Assembly (NCBI GenBank): GCA_003139735.1
Contig: PLGA01000220.1
Span: 1-7,216, forward strand
DNA from: Bryobacterales bacterium
GTDB taxonomy: Bacteria; Acidobacteriota; Terriglobia; Bryobacterales; Bryobacteraceae
Direction of reading: 5' to 3'
DNA: 7,216 nt
The translations under genes and the position numbers were made by a program. The notes below the pieces were generated by a model. It was not told where the DNA came from. It saw only the letters and a list, made by a program, of their open reading frames with translations, and ran no database searches. Below, in pieces: positions 1 through 5,952 of the stretch. The first letter of the stretch is position 1. Each line of letters opens with the position of its first letter.

Positions 1-333
1 GAGGTGTTCTTCGTCGATCTCCCGCAGGAAAAGGAACGCATCGAGATCTTCAAAATCCACCTCGCCCGCCGGGGCGCCGATCCATCGCGTTTCCACCTCG
101 GGCAATTGACCGAGTTCACCAATGGGTGGGCTGGGGCCGAGATCGAGCAATGCGTGGTGTCGGCCTTGACGAAGGCGCGCCTGGCCGGCCGGGACATCAC
201 GGAGCAGGATCTCATCGGCATAGCCGCCAAGCTGGTGCCCCTGTCGCGCACCATGAGCGAGCAGATCAACCACATTCGAGCCTGGGCGTTCGAGCGCGCC
301 GTGCGCGCGTCGCCTAGATCCTCCGGCCGGTAG
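1..333 (+). CDS. AAA+ ATPase, Ycf46-like, C-terminal fragment
   Basis: The frame is open from the first base, so the gene begins upstream of the window; the GTG at 4 is an internal valine, not a start. About 110 residues remain. They begin with EVFFVDLP, the strand that follows the Arg-finger region in FtsH/Ycf46-type AAA modules. Next comes the helical lid: ER.EIFKIHLARR at about 11-24, and TNGWAGAEIEQ at about 39-49, which is the sensor-2/GAEIE signature. The tail VPLSRTMSEQINHIRAWAFERA is characteristic of the Ycf46-like bacterial AAA family rather than FtsH, because no HExxH protease domain follows before the TAG stop. The molecular role of this family in non-photosynthetic bacteria is poorly defined; ATP-driven remodelling is inferred from the fold. 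Walker A and B lie outside the window. The gene converges on the membrane protein that ends at 361, with only 27 bases between the stops and no clear terminator hairpin. Confidence 0.85.
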   Translation, partial: EVFFVDLPQEKERIEIFKIHLARRGADPSRFHLGQLTEFTNGWAGAEIEQCVVSALTKARLAGRDITEQDLIGIAAKLVPLSRTMSEQINHIRAWAFERAVRASPRSSGR

Positions 334-360
334 GGCGCGATGCCCCTCGATGGAGCCGGA

Positions 361-2091
361 TTATTGCCGTTTCCGCGCCCGCAACTGGCGGACGCGAAGC
401 AGGCCCAGGCTGGCCGCCCGGTCGCGGCCGTCGAGCGCGAGACTTCTCGAGTATTCCCGCTCCGCCGCATCGTAGTCCGCCATGGCTTCATACCAAATTG
501 CCAGGGAACGATGGGCGCTCGGGGAATCGGGTTTGACCTGGACGGCCATCCGCAACGCCGCTCCCGACTCATCCGGCTTGTTCATTTCCCCGTAGACCAG
601 TCCCAGCATTTCCCACGCATCGGAACGGGGATTCATTTGCGCCGCGAGGCGCAGCCTTCGGGCGGCCTCTTCCATATTTCCCAGGCATTCCATCGCTCCG
701 GCCCATTCCATCTGGATTTCGTCGCTCCTGGGGAACAAACCGTCCGCACGCTCCAGATAGGGGATCTCCTCCGCGCAGCGGTTCTCTTCATAGAGCGTGT
801 GGGCCAGATGCACATAGGGCCTGGCGTTGTGAGTCGATTGGGACGCCGCTTCCGCAAAAAGGGTTTCCGGATGGCCAAACTGCTGGTTGCGCGTGTAGCA
901 CCACCCGCTGAGCGCCGTGACGGCCAAGGCTGCCGCGCTCCATGCGACCGGCGCGGTGAGCCTCACTCGCCGGCTCAACTCACAGCCAACCAGAATCAGC
1001 CCCAGCAAGGGAAGATACATGCGGCGCTCGACCAACGGATCCGCGATAGGAACGATCGACGAGGTAGGGGCCAGGGCCGCGAGGAAAAAGAGAAGGCCAA
1101 AACAGGCCAGCGGGTACTTGCGCCGCAGACGGAAACAAGCCGCCAGAAAACCGGCAAGCAGAATGAGCCAGAAGATGGCGCCGTGCTCGAAGATGGTGTG
1201 CGAGACCGCGTAATCGCGATCGATGGAAAGGCCCACCGGGAAGAGCGCCAGGCGGATATAGACGAAGATGGCCCGCGCCTGCGTAAAGCCGTACTGATAC
1301 CAGGTGACGCCACGCAGCGAGAATCCCGCGCTCCGCGACGTGAGAAGCACGCGGAATACCGAGGCGGCCGCAACCATCCCGCCCGGAATCATTAAAGCGT
1401 AAAGCCGCCAGTTCCGCCGCAGGCCCCGGGTGGAAAACGGCGCCGGCCAAAAGACGTCGGTGAGAAACAGAATTCCCGCCAGGCTGACCGCGTTTTCCTT
1501 GGTCTTTACGGCCAGTGCGAACAGCGCCAGAACCACGATGCACTCCATCCACGAGATGGATTCTTTCGGCCGGTAAAGAAACACGACGTATGCCAGCAGC
1601 ATGAAAAATGCCGCCAGGCTCTCGGAGCGGCCGGCGATGTAGCTCACCGACTCGGTCTGTAAAGGGTGAATCAGGAAAACCAGCGCGCCCGCCGCCGCGG
1701 TCTGAGCGATCCGCTCCGTCCAACCGCTCAGCGCCAGCAAACGGCGTAGCGCCAGGAACACCAGCGCCGCGTTCAGGACGTGGATCAGCACGTTGATGGC
1801 GTGATAGCTGACGGGGCTGTCGCCCCACAAGGTACGATTCACCCAGTAAGAGAACATGAGTACCGGCCGCACGCCGGAAACCCAGTCGGACAAGGGGCGA
1901 TCCTGGAGCGTGGATTGGGCGAACGGAAGACCCGCGTCGTCGAACAGAAACGGCCCGTTCATGGCAGGCGAGTAGAGGAAAAAGCCGATGACAAAGGCGG
2001 AGGCCAGCGCGGCGGCCCAGAGCCAGGCGGTCTTGCGGGAACCGTTCTGCGAAGGACGGTGAGAGGGGCCGGGTTTCCGAGTCTTGCCCAT
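361..2091 (-). CDS. TMTC-like polytopic membrane protein with C-terminal TPR repeats
   Basis: The protein has 576 residues. A basic N-tail (1-20) is followed by a first membrane helix (22-40) and a periplasmic FDD motif (50-52) in the position of the acidic catalytic loop of GT-C type glycosyltransferases. HAINVLIHVLNA (97-108), HPLQTESVSYIAGRSE (142-157) and KTKEN (196-200) are the conserved blocks of TMTC/DUF1736-like proteins. Further hydrophobic helices run to about 400, including ERRMYLPLLGLILVG (355-369). From about 423 to 560 there are roughly four TPR units with alternating A/L/Y positions, for example the segments around 424-455 and 491-523. Eukaryotic TMTCs are O-mannosyltransferases; bacterial relatives are mostly uncharacterised, so a lipid-linked sugar transferase acting on an exported target is inference. 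The start is the ATG at 2091. The upstream bases give only a weak Shine-Dalgarno match, so a slightly different start is possible. A 417-codon frame on the same strand (980-2233) is a GC-rich shadow. Confidence 0.85.
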   Translation of the reverse strand: MGKTRKPGPSHRPSQNGSRKTAWLWAAALASAFVIGFFLYSPAMNGPFLFDDAGLPFAQSTLQDRPLSDWVSGVRPVLMFSYWVNRTLWGDSPVSYHAINVLIHVLNAALVFLALRRLLALSGWTERIAQTAAAGALVFLIHPLQTESVSYIAGRSESLAAFFMLLAYVVFLYRPKESISWMECIVVLALFALAVKTKENAVSLAGILFLTDVFWPAPFSTRGLRRNWRLYALMIPGGMVAAASVFRVLLTSRSAGFSLRGVTWYQYGFTQARAIFVYIRLALFPVGLSIDRDYAVSHTIFEHGAIFWLILLAGFLAACFRLRRKYPLACFGLLFFLAALAPTSSIVPIADPLVERRMYLPLLGLILVGCELSRRVRLTAPVAWSAAALAVTALSGWCYTRNQQFGHPETLFAEAASQSTHNARPYVHLAHTLYEENRCAEEIPYLERADGLFPRSDEIQMEWAGAMECLGNMEEAARRLRLAAQMNPRSDAWEMLGLVYGEMNKPDESGAALRMAVQVKPDSPSAHRSLAIWYEAMADYDAAEREYSRSLALDGRDRAASLGLLRVRQLRARKRQ

Positions 2092-2297
2092 TGGCCGCTG
2101 GGCCCGGGACGGGGCCCCACAGGAAGCGTAAGTCGATCCAGATGGATTCCGGCGTCCGTCCGGACAGCCATGACGGATGACCCCGCAAGGGGGCCAGAAT
2201 GCAGATTATCCCAGGATTCATGAGGCTGCGCAAGACGGGGTAGTGCCTGAAAAGTGCGTTGATTGCAGATTGCGATAAGCCCTTTCAGAATTGCGGG
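2092..2297. other. Non-coding gap with small hairpins at the GC transition
   Basis: No frame with protein-like composition is visible here. It must contain the promoter region of the TPR membrane protein (minus strand) and the 3' end of the low-GC minus-strand operon. Small structures are visible: the palindrome GTCCGGAC near 2157-2164; CCCC-GCAA-GGGG at 2181-2192, a four-pair stem closed by a GNRA-type loop; and a CTGAAA (2247-2252)/TTTCAG (2283-2288) inverted pair flanking a GATTGC-A-GATTGC repeat (2261-2273). None has a following T-tract, so no intrinsic terminator can be called. It may hold the left boundary of the acquired block. Confidence 0.4.
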
Positions 2298-2684
2298 TCA
2301 CTTCATGGCATTGATAAGCGCGAGCAACAGAACCGCGACAATTGGCAATAGGACGAAAAGTATCCACAAATGCTTAACGATCCTGCCGGCGATGTGCCTT
2401 GCATCTGCGGAAACCTCCGTGCGTGGATCGAACGGGTTATTCTGTAACTCTTCGCGCCCGGATGCCATAGCAGTTCGGCGTTCGGCCTCATGGCGCTCAC
2501 GAGTGGCTGCGGCTAGGGCCGGGTCGCCTTTAGCGAGCCGTTCAGCCAACGCTTTGGCGCACGCTTCGCTATCGAGGCAGTTTGGGTCCGTTGCCCACTT
2601 CTCAAGTTCTTGATCGGAGGCCATGGATATTGTTGTCGGTGGCCATCCAGCTAGTTGGTATTTGGTGCTCTTCTCTTTTGCCAT
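2298..2684 (-). CDS. Small C-terminally anchored membrane protein, unknown function
   Basis: The protein has 128 residues and I do not recognise the family. The N-terminal about 100 residues are hydrophilic and charged. A helical stretch around 35-80 is rich in Ala, Glu and Arg (LDSEACAKALAERLAKGD, then ATRERHEAERR). One strong membrane helix lies at about 103-125 (HLWILFVLLPIVAVLLLAL), followed by a 3-residue tail, so the topology is tail-anchored with the bulk probably cytoplasmic. The start is set by a strong GGAGG at 2695-2699 (read on the minus strand), 10 bases before the ATG. The frame stays open to a TTG at 2852, but that extension has no ribosome site and overlaps a better membrane-type frame, so I reject it. 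The gene is last in the minus-strand operon with the ImmA-like protease. Its GC content is clearly below the flanking genes, which suggests transfer. Confidence 0.75.
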   Translation of the reverse strand: MAKEKSTKYQLAGWPPTTISMASDQELEKWATDPNCLDSEACAKALAERLAKGDPALAAATRERHEAERRTAMASGREELQNNPFDPRTEVSADARHIAGRIVKHLWILFVLLPIVAVLLLALINAMK

Positions 2685-2694
2685 GAGGATAACA

Positions 2695-2699
2695 CCTCC
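2695..2699 (-). promoter_or_regulatory. Strong Shine-Dalgarno deciding the start at 2684
   Basis: On the minus strand the sequence reads GGAGGTGTTATCCTC and then ATG, placing GGAGG ten bases before the start codon. It begins five bases after the TAG (2705-2707) of the tiny membrane reading frame upstream. That is the stop-to-ribosome-site spacing expected inside an operon. Confidence 0.75.
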
Positions 2700-2704
2700 A
2701 CGGG

Positions 2705-2842
2705 CTAATGGATCAGTGACGCCAGAAGCCAAAGCAGCGCGCCGATCACCATCAGGATGAACCAGGCAAGCACGATATTCTTGATTGTCCGAACGGATCG
2801 GTCGATAGACGCCAGACACGCAACGGAGTCTGTTTGCGGCGA
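2705..2842 (-). CDS. Possible tiny one-TM membrane ORF without a canonical start
   Basis: This is the best explanation for the otherwise empty 164 bases between the protease stop and the next start. The frame runs from just after a TGA at 2843-2845 to a TAG at 2705-2707. It reads SPQTDSVACLASIDRSVRT, then IKN, then a single hydrophobic helix (IVLAWFILMVIGALLWLLA) and SLIH. Basic residues precede the helix, as in many small bacterial membrane proteins. No ATG, GTG or TTG precedes the charged part: CTG at 2815 would give 36 residues, and GTG at 2773 only 22. The frame is the same as the upstream protease gene, separated from it by TGA-CTG-TGA. It may be a real small protein with a rare start, a frameshifted remnant that lost its start, or chance. 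The stop lies right before the next gene's ribosome site, which favours a real or formerly real gene. Confidence 0.4.
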   Translation of the reverse strand, partial: SPQTDSVACLASIDRSVRTIKNIVLAWFILMVIGALLWLLASLIH

Positions 2843-2848
2843 TCACAG

Positions 2849-3337
2849 TCAAATTGCGGTGGCTACCCTCCCCGATTCAAGGCGGATTCTCATGGCTTGT
2901 TCTGAAACTTGAAATAGCGAAGCCAGTTCGGCAGAAGGCTTGTCGATTACCGGCATGAGCAAATGCCATGGCATCAATAGATCGGCTGCGAGTGCGTTGG
3001 CTTGCGCCTCAACAGGAGTGGAGAGTCCACTCCTATACAGGGAGTCGTCCACTAGCTCCGTAGCGAATAGTCCCCGATGTAACAGGAAATGTGCGATTTC
3101 ATGCGCCACAGTGAACCGCTTCCTTACCATCGGGTCTTGCGCACGGACCACGATATTGTACTGCTGCTGGCCGAGGGAGCTGCTCCGATCACGAAACAGC
3201 TTCCCGGCAACCTCCGCAGGAAGTTGCCTAGACTCCCAGACCTTCAGGCCGAGCACCTTCGCAATCCCTGTGATATCAACGGGGGCGCTGTTCTGAAGGC
3301 GTCGAATGAACTCTAGAACTTGCTTATCGAGTTTCAT
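2849..3337 (-). CDS. ImmA/IrrE-family zinc metallopeptidase
   Basis: The protein has 162 residues from the chosen start. The core is FTVAHEIAHFLLH (75-87), which contains the HExxH zinc site (H79, E80, H83). The downstream helix EAQANALAADLLMP (110-123) matches the family signature, with E110 as probable third ligand. The C-terminal FQVSEQAMRIRLES (142-155) is the usual short helical end. Family members cleave regulators such as ImmR in ICEBs1 or DdrO in Deinococcus, or act as stress-response proteases. The N-terminus carries no XRE helix-turn-helix, so this is a stand-alone peptidase, and no repressor gene is visible beside it. The ATG at 3337 overlaps the last 14 bases of the preceding gene, with GAGG at 3341-3344, indicating translational coupling. 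The frame extends upstream to 3469, but that part lies inside the preceding gene and lacks family features. Confidence 0.88.
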   Translation of the reverse strand: MKLDKQVLEFIRRLQNSAPVDITGIAKVLGLKVWESRQLPAEVAGKLFRDRSSSLGQQQYNIVVRAQDPMVRKRFTVAHEIAHFLLHRGLFATELVDDSLYRSGLSTPVEAQANALAADLLMPWHLLMPVIDKPSAELASLFQVSEQAMRIRLESGRVATAI

Positions 3338-3815
3338 CGTCCTCGCTCGGTAATTCCTCTGCAATTCGCGCTGATTCCGTCTCCCCACTAATTTCAGGAG
3401 CCTGCGGGAATGCTGTTGCGTAAAGTGGACTGGCGAGGTGATCTCGTGGCATTTCCTCGCGGATGACATCCCGCACGATTGGTCGCAGTTCCTTCCTTAT
3501 TGTAGCGCCTAGAGCCTCGTCGTTGAGGTGCCTGTCAACTGCGGTCTTGATGCTAGATTCAACGGCGGCATTAGCGGCCGTGGCCGCCTCCTGCTTAATG
3601 TTTGAGTAGCCCCAGATCGCAAGCAAGCCAGCAATGACAGCGAAAAGGGCAAGGGCAACGGTGAGACCAGCGAACAGGACCATCACCAAATCCGCGTACG
3701 TGGCGTTTGGCTGATTAGCCTGTGCTCCTGGAATGAGCCGATAACATTCCCACAACGCCAGCGGGAATCCCAAACAGAATACCCAAAGCGCCGCCATTTT
3801 GAGCTTTGCCATCAT
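3324..3815 (-). CDS. Two-TM membrane protein with cytoplasmic helical tail, unknown function
   Basis: The protein has 163 residues and I do not recognise a named family. TM1 is at about 8-27 (LWVFCLGFPLALW). A short loop containing NQPNATY follows, then a long TM2 at about 43-69 (VMVLFAGLTVALALF and AVIAGLLAIWGY). The segment 70-125 is a continuous amphipathic helix rich in Ala, Glu and Arg (NIKQEAATAANAAVES, then IRKELRPIVRDVIREE). The final about 17 residues are acidic (EELPSEDDETR). The architecture, two helices and then a cytoplasmic helical arm, resembles anchors or sensors more than enzymes. The start is ATG at 3815; a second ATG directly follows at 3812, and neither has a clear Shine-Dalgarno. 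It is the first gene of the minus-strand operon and its end overlaps the start of the ImmA-like protease by 14 bases. Coordinated synthesis is therefore likely, and a physical link with the protease is possible but inferred. Confidence 0.75.
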   Translation of the reverse strand: MMAKLKMAALWVFCLGFPLALWECYRLIPGAQANQPNATYADLVMVLFAGLTVALALFAVIAGLLAIWGYSNIKQEAATAANAAVESSIKTAVDRHLNDEALGATIRKELRPIVRDVIREEMPRDHLASPLYATAFPQAPEISGETESARIAEELPSEDDETR

Positions 3816-3906
3816 GGAACATGCAATCGTAGCGTGAAATGCGTCCGGAAGTACAGGGGGGCCTTTATGGGTGCTGGAGATTTCGGACCGTGGGCTTCAG
3901 CGGCTC

Positions 3907-4074
3907 TCAGGCTAGAAGTTCCGGCACGTCCCAAACGTGATCCGTGATGCCCGCTTCCATGGCCGGGGTAACGCGGAGCGTCTTGTGAATCCGGCAGAAG
4001 TTATAGAAAGCGAAGTGCAAGCAGTAGGCGGACCAGAGGTTGTCCCACTTCTTGCTGAAGACGATGGCTTGCCA
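3907..4074 (-). pseudogene. Truncated transposase C-terminus (DDE type, IS1-like)
   Basis: About 55 residues remain, beginning near WQAIVFSKKWDN and ending HVWDVPELLA before a TGA. The block FYNFCRIHKTLRVTPAME followed by AGITDHVW is the well-known C-terminal signature of a DDE transposase family common in soil bacteria, whose members read FSKK(W/L)xNH...HYNFCRIHKTLRVTPAM. The remainder of the domain, including the catalytic acidic residues upstream, is absent. The minus-strand frame stays open for about 290 further codons, but those codons are antisense to the ferritin-like gene and carry no transposase features. The left breakpoint is therefore around 4060-4075, only about 50 bases before the ferritin-like start. 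This is a dead remnant marking past insertion or deletion. I could not identify terminal inverted repeats in the 90 bases beyond the stop. Confidence 0.8.
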
Positions 4075-4125
4075 AACCAGCGGACCGGGAGCCAGAATGG
4101 GTATTCCAGTTAAGATGTTCTTACT

Positions 4126-4755
4126 ATGCCATCCACTTGTCCCAAATGCCGGCGTACCCTCGAGGAAGACGAGATCTGCTGCGCGCAAGTCCGCTATTCG
4201 TGGCGGTGCAAGAGCTGTTTCAAGCTCACCAGCGGATTTGCCATCCCTTATGGCAAGTGCTTTATGTGCGGCGGCGAGCTGGAGGTGATTCCCGGGCGCG
4301 ACCTGGGCGATTCCATGCGATTCCGCGCCATCCGCGACGCCGTGCAGTTTGAGCTGGACTCGTTCCATTTCTACAAAATGGCGCGCGACAAGGCCGCCAC
4401 GCCCGAACAGCGCGCCGTCCTCGAACGGCTCTACGAGGCCGAGCTCGACCACCTGCACGAGCTCGAAGAAAAGTACCACGCCCACCTGGACCGCGAGGTG
4501 GTGGACCTTTCCGCCGACGAGACCAAGCTGCTTTCCAATTGGCTGTTCCGCGGCATTCGCGTGGCGCAGGATTCCGGCGTTCGGGACCTTTATCAGGCGG
4601 CTCTCGAAATGGAGCGCCGCACGCGCGACCATTTCCACAAGCTGGCGCGTGAGCTTCCCGAAGGCCTGGAACGGGATCTTTGCGAGGAACTGGCGGCGGA
4701 AGAGGAGGAGCACGTGGCGCTGCTCGAAGGCGAACTCGAGCAACTCGCTTCCTGA
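4126..4755 (+). CDS. Zinc-ribbon plus ferritin-like (rubrerythrin-type) protein
   Basis: The protein has 209 residues. The N-terminal 50 carry eight cysteines: C5-C8 (CPKC), C18-C19, C28-C31 (CKSC) and C45-C48 (CMCG), fitting one or two zinc ribbons. From about 62 to 205 it is all-helical with the four-helix pattern of rubrerythrin/ferritin-like di-iron proteins. Helix 1 has E76 and FHFY (80-83). Helix 2 has EAELDH with E106 and H109 as an ExxH. Helix 3 has EMERRTRDHFH (161-171). Helix 4 has EEEEH with E193 and H196 as a second ExxH. Family members reduce peroxide or store iron in the cytoplasm; here the metal-binding ribbon is N-terminal, whereas classical rubrerythrin has a C-terminal rubredoxin. 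The start ATG at 4126 lacks a strong ribosome site, but the CPKC motif begins four residues in, which supports it. A transposase remnant ends about 50 bases upstream. Confidence 0.85.
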   Translation: MPSTCPKCRRTLEEDEICCAQVRYSWRCKSCFKLTSGFAIPYGKCFMCGGELEVIPGRDLGDSMRFRAIRDAVQFELDSFHFYKMARDKAATPEQRAVLERLYEAELDHLHELEEKYHAHLDREVVDLSADETKLLSNWLFRGIRVAQDSGVRDLYQAALEMERRTRDHFHKLARELPEGLERDLCEELAAEEEEHVALLEGELEQLAS

Positions 4756-4785
4756 GTTTCGCCCAGGCCGCGGCCGAATGCCGCC

Positions 4786-4790
4786 GAGGA
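4786..4790 (+). promoter_or_regulatory. Shine-Dalgarno deciding the MFS start at 4799
   Basis: GAGGA lies eight bases before the ATG at 4799. An in-frame ATG at 4778 has no such site, and the frame further upstream overlaps the ferritin-like gene. Confidence 0.7.
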
Positions 4791-4798
4791 TCGATTTC

Positions 4799-5950
4799 AT
4801 GCGCTTACGAACGCTGCCGGTATTCCTGGCATTTCTGGCGATGGGCTTCGGCGACATCGGAGGTTCTCTCGCCAGCCTCGCCAAGAGCGAGTTCCACCTC
4901 AGCAATACGGCCGCCGCGCTGCTTCCATTAGTCGGATTCATCCCTTTCGGGCTGTTGTCGGTAGGGGCCGGCGTGTTTCAAGACAAGCGAGGCAAGAAGT
5001 TCGTCTTGATGACGGGCCTGCTAGTTGCACTTGCCGGATTACTGAGCGGCAGCTACAGGTTGGACTCTTTCCCCCACCTTCTGGTGGCCATGTTGCTCCT
5101 TGGCTCCGGCGCCGCCGTTCTCCAGGTAGCCGGCAACCCGATCATGCGCGACGTGTCTGAAGAGGGGAAATACTCGCGCAATTTGTCCTTCGGTCAATTC
5201 GTGAAGGCCATCGGGTCCCTTTCGGGGCCTCTGATCCCGGTAATCGCCAGGCATTTTGGCGTCCCTTGGCAGGTGATTCTTCCGATCTATGCCGCCGTGC
5301 TTCTCATCACCGTGCTCGCGGTGATACCCCTCAAGGTTCCAAAGCAGGCGCCGCAACATAAAGCCGCAACCTTGGGGTCCTGCCTCGCGCTTTTGAAAAA
5401 CGGCTACGTCCTGGCGATGGTCGGCGCGATCTTCTTTTACGTCGGCGCGGAAGTCTGCCTGAGCACCAACATTCCGACCTTCCTGCACGACCAGTTCGGC
5501 ATCGTTGTGAGCGGCGTGGGGCTGCTCGGCACGGGTCTGTTCTTCATCGCCCTGACGATTGGACGGTTTGGCGGCGGCGTGGCGCTCAACTGGATGGCGC
5601 CGCGTAAATTCTTTGTGGTCACCTGCGCGGCGTCCATCCTCGGCCTGATGGGCCTGTTCGCGCCGTCCGGCTACGTGGCGGCCGCCGGCTTCTTCCTGGC
5701 TGGGCTCGGGTTTGCCAACATCTTTCCGCTGGTCTTCTCGCTGGTGGTGGAGAGCATGCCGGAGCGCGCGAACGAACTCTCCGGGCTGATGGTGACGGCC
5801 ATCGTGGGCGGAGCCGTGCTACCGTACGCGATGGGGTTCGTGTCCGACCGCAGCACGGTGCAATTGGGTTTTCTGGTTCCCCTGGCGGCGATATTATATG
5901 TTTCGGGGATCGCGTTGACGAATCTGAGCAGGGAAGCAAAGGAGCGCTGA
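4799..5950 (+). CDS. MFS sugar transporter, FucP (fucose/glucose-galactose) type
   Basis: The protein has 383 residues, close to 12 membrane helices, and acts in the inner membrane as a probable proton-coupled sugar importer. Helix 1 contains FLAMGFGDIGGSLA (10-23). The MFS motif A equivalent after helix 2 is FQDKRGKKF (60-68). LLGSGAAVLQVAGNPIMRD (100-118) matches the 'LQVAANP' block of the FHS (fucose-galactose-glucose) subfamily, with N113 and P114. FFYVGAEVCLSTNIPTFL (212-229) matches that family's helix 7, including the conserved Gly-Ala-Glu. A central hydrophilic loop lies at about 178-196. Length is slightly shorter than typical FucP (about 400-440). The substrate cannot be read from sequence; a deoxyhexose, hexose or pentose is likely. 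It lies 43 bases after the ferritin-like gene and 2 bases before the small exported protein, so at least the latter is co-transcribed. Confidence 0.88.
   Translation: MRLRTLPVFLAFLAMGFGDIGGSLASLAKSEFHLSNTAAALLPLVGFIPFGLLSVGAGVFQDKRGKKFVLMTGLLVALAGLLSGSYRLDSFPHLLVAMLLLGSGAAVLQVAGNPIMRDVSEEGKYSRNLSFGQFVKAIGSLSGPLIPVIARHFGVPWQVILPIYAAVLLITVLAVIPLKVPKQAPQHKAATLGSCLALLKNGYVLAMVGAIFFYVGAEVCLSTNIPTFLHDQFGIVVSGVGLLGTGLFFIALTIGRFGGGVALNWMAPRKFFVVTCAASILGLMGLFAPSGYVAAAGFFLAGLGFANIFPLVFSLVVESMPERANELSGLMVTAIVGGAVLPYAMGFVSDRSTVQLGFLVPLAAILYVSGIALTNLSREAKER
5938..5944 (+). promoter_or_regulatory. Shine-Dalgarno for the small exported protein
   Basis: AAAGGAG lies eight bases before the ATG at 5953 and overlaps the last codons of the MFS gene. 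It supports translation of the downstream gene from the same message. Confidence 0.65.
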
Positions 5951-5952
5951 TT

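Noticed and set aside
334..360. Terminator between the AAA gene and the TPR membrane gene
   Set aside because: No stable stem followed by a T-tract is present in the 27 bases between the stops.
340..1395. 351-codon plus-strand open frame
   Set aside because: Antisense to the membrane protein, with low-complexity charged composition and no recognisable domain.
980..2233. 417-codon minus-strand open frame
   Set aside because: It overlaps the TPR membrane protein in another frame and is rich in Arg, Gly and Pro with no motif; a shadow of high-GC codon use.
2685..2852. N-terminal extension of the tail-anchored protein to a TTG at 2852
   Set aside because: No ribosome site and unlikely composition; a strong GGAGG precedes the ATG at 2684, and a better membrane-type frame occupies the interval.
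3338..3469. N-terminal extension of the ImmA-like protease
   Set aside because: It lies inside the preceding gene in another frame; family members begin near the MKLDKQVLEF segment, and the 14-base overlap gives a natural coupled start.
3816..3906. Promoter for the minus-strand operon (TACGAT near 3825-3835)
   Set aside because: A -10-like hexamer can be picked, but no convincing -35 at proper spacing, so it is not called.
4075..4941. Long minus-strand extension of the transposase frame
   Set aside because: Antisense to the ferritin-like and MFS genes, whose motifs are clear; transposase similarity ends near 4074.
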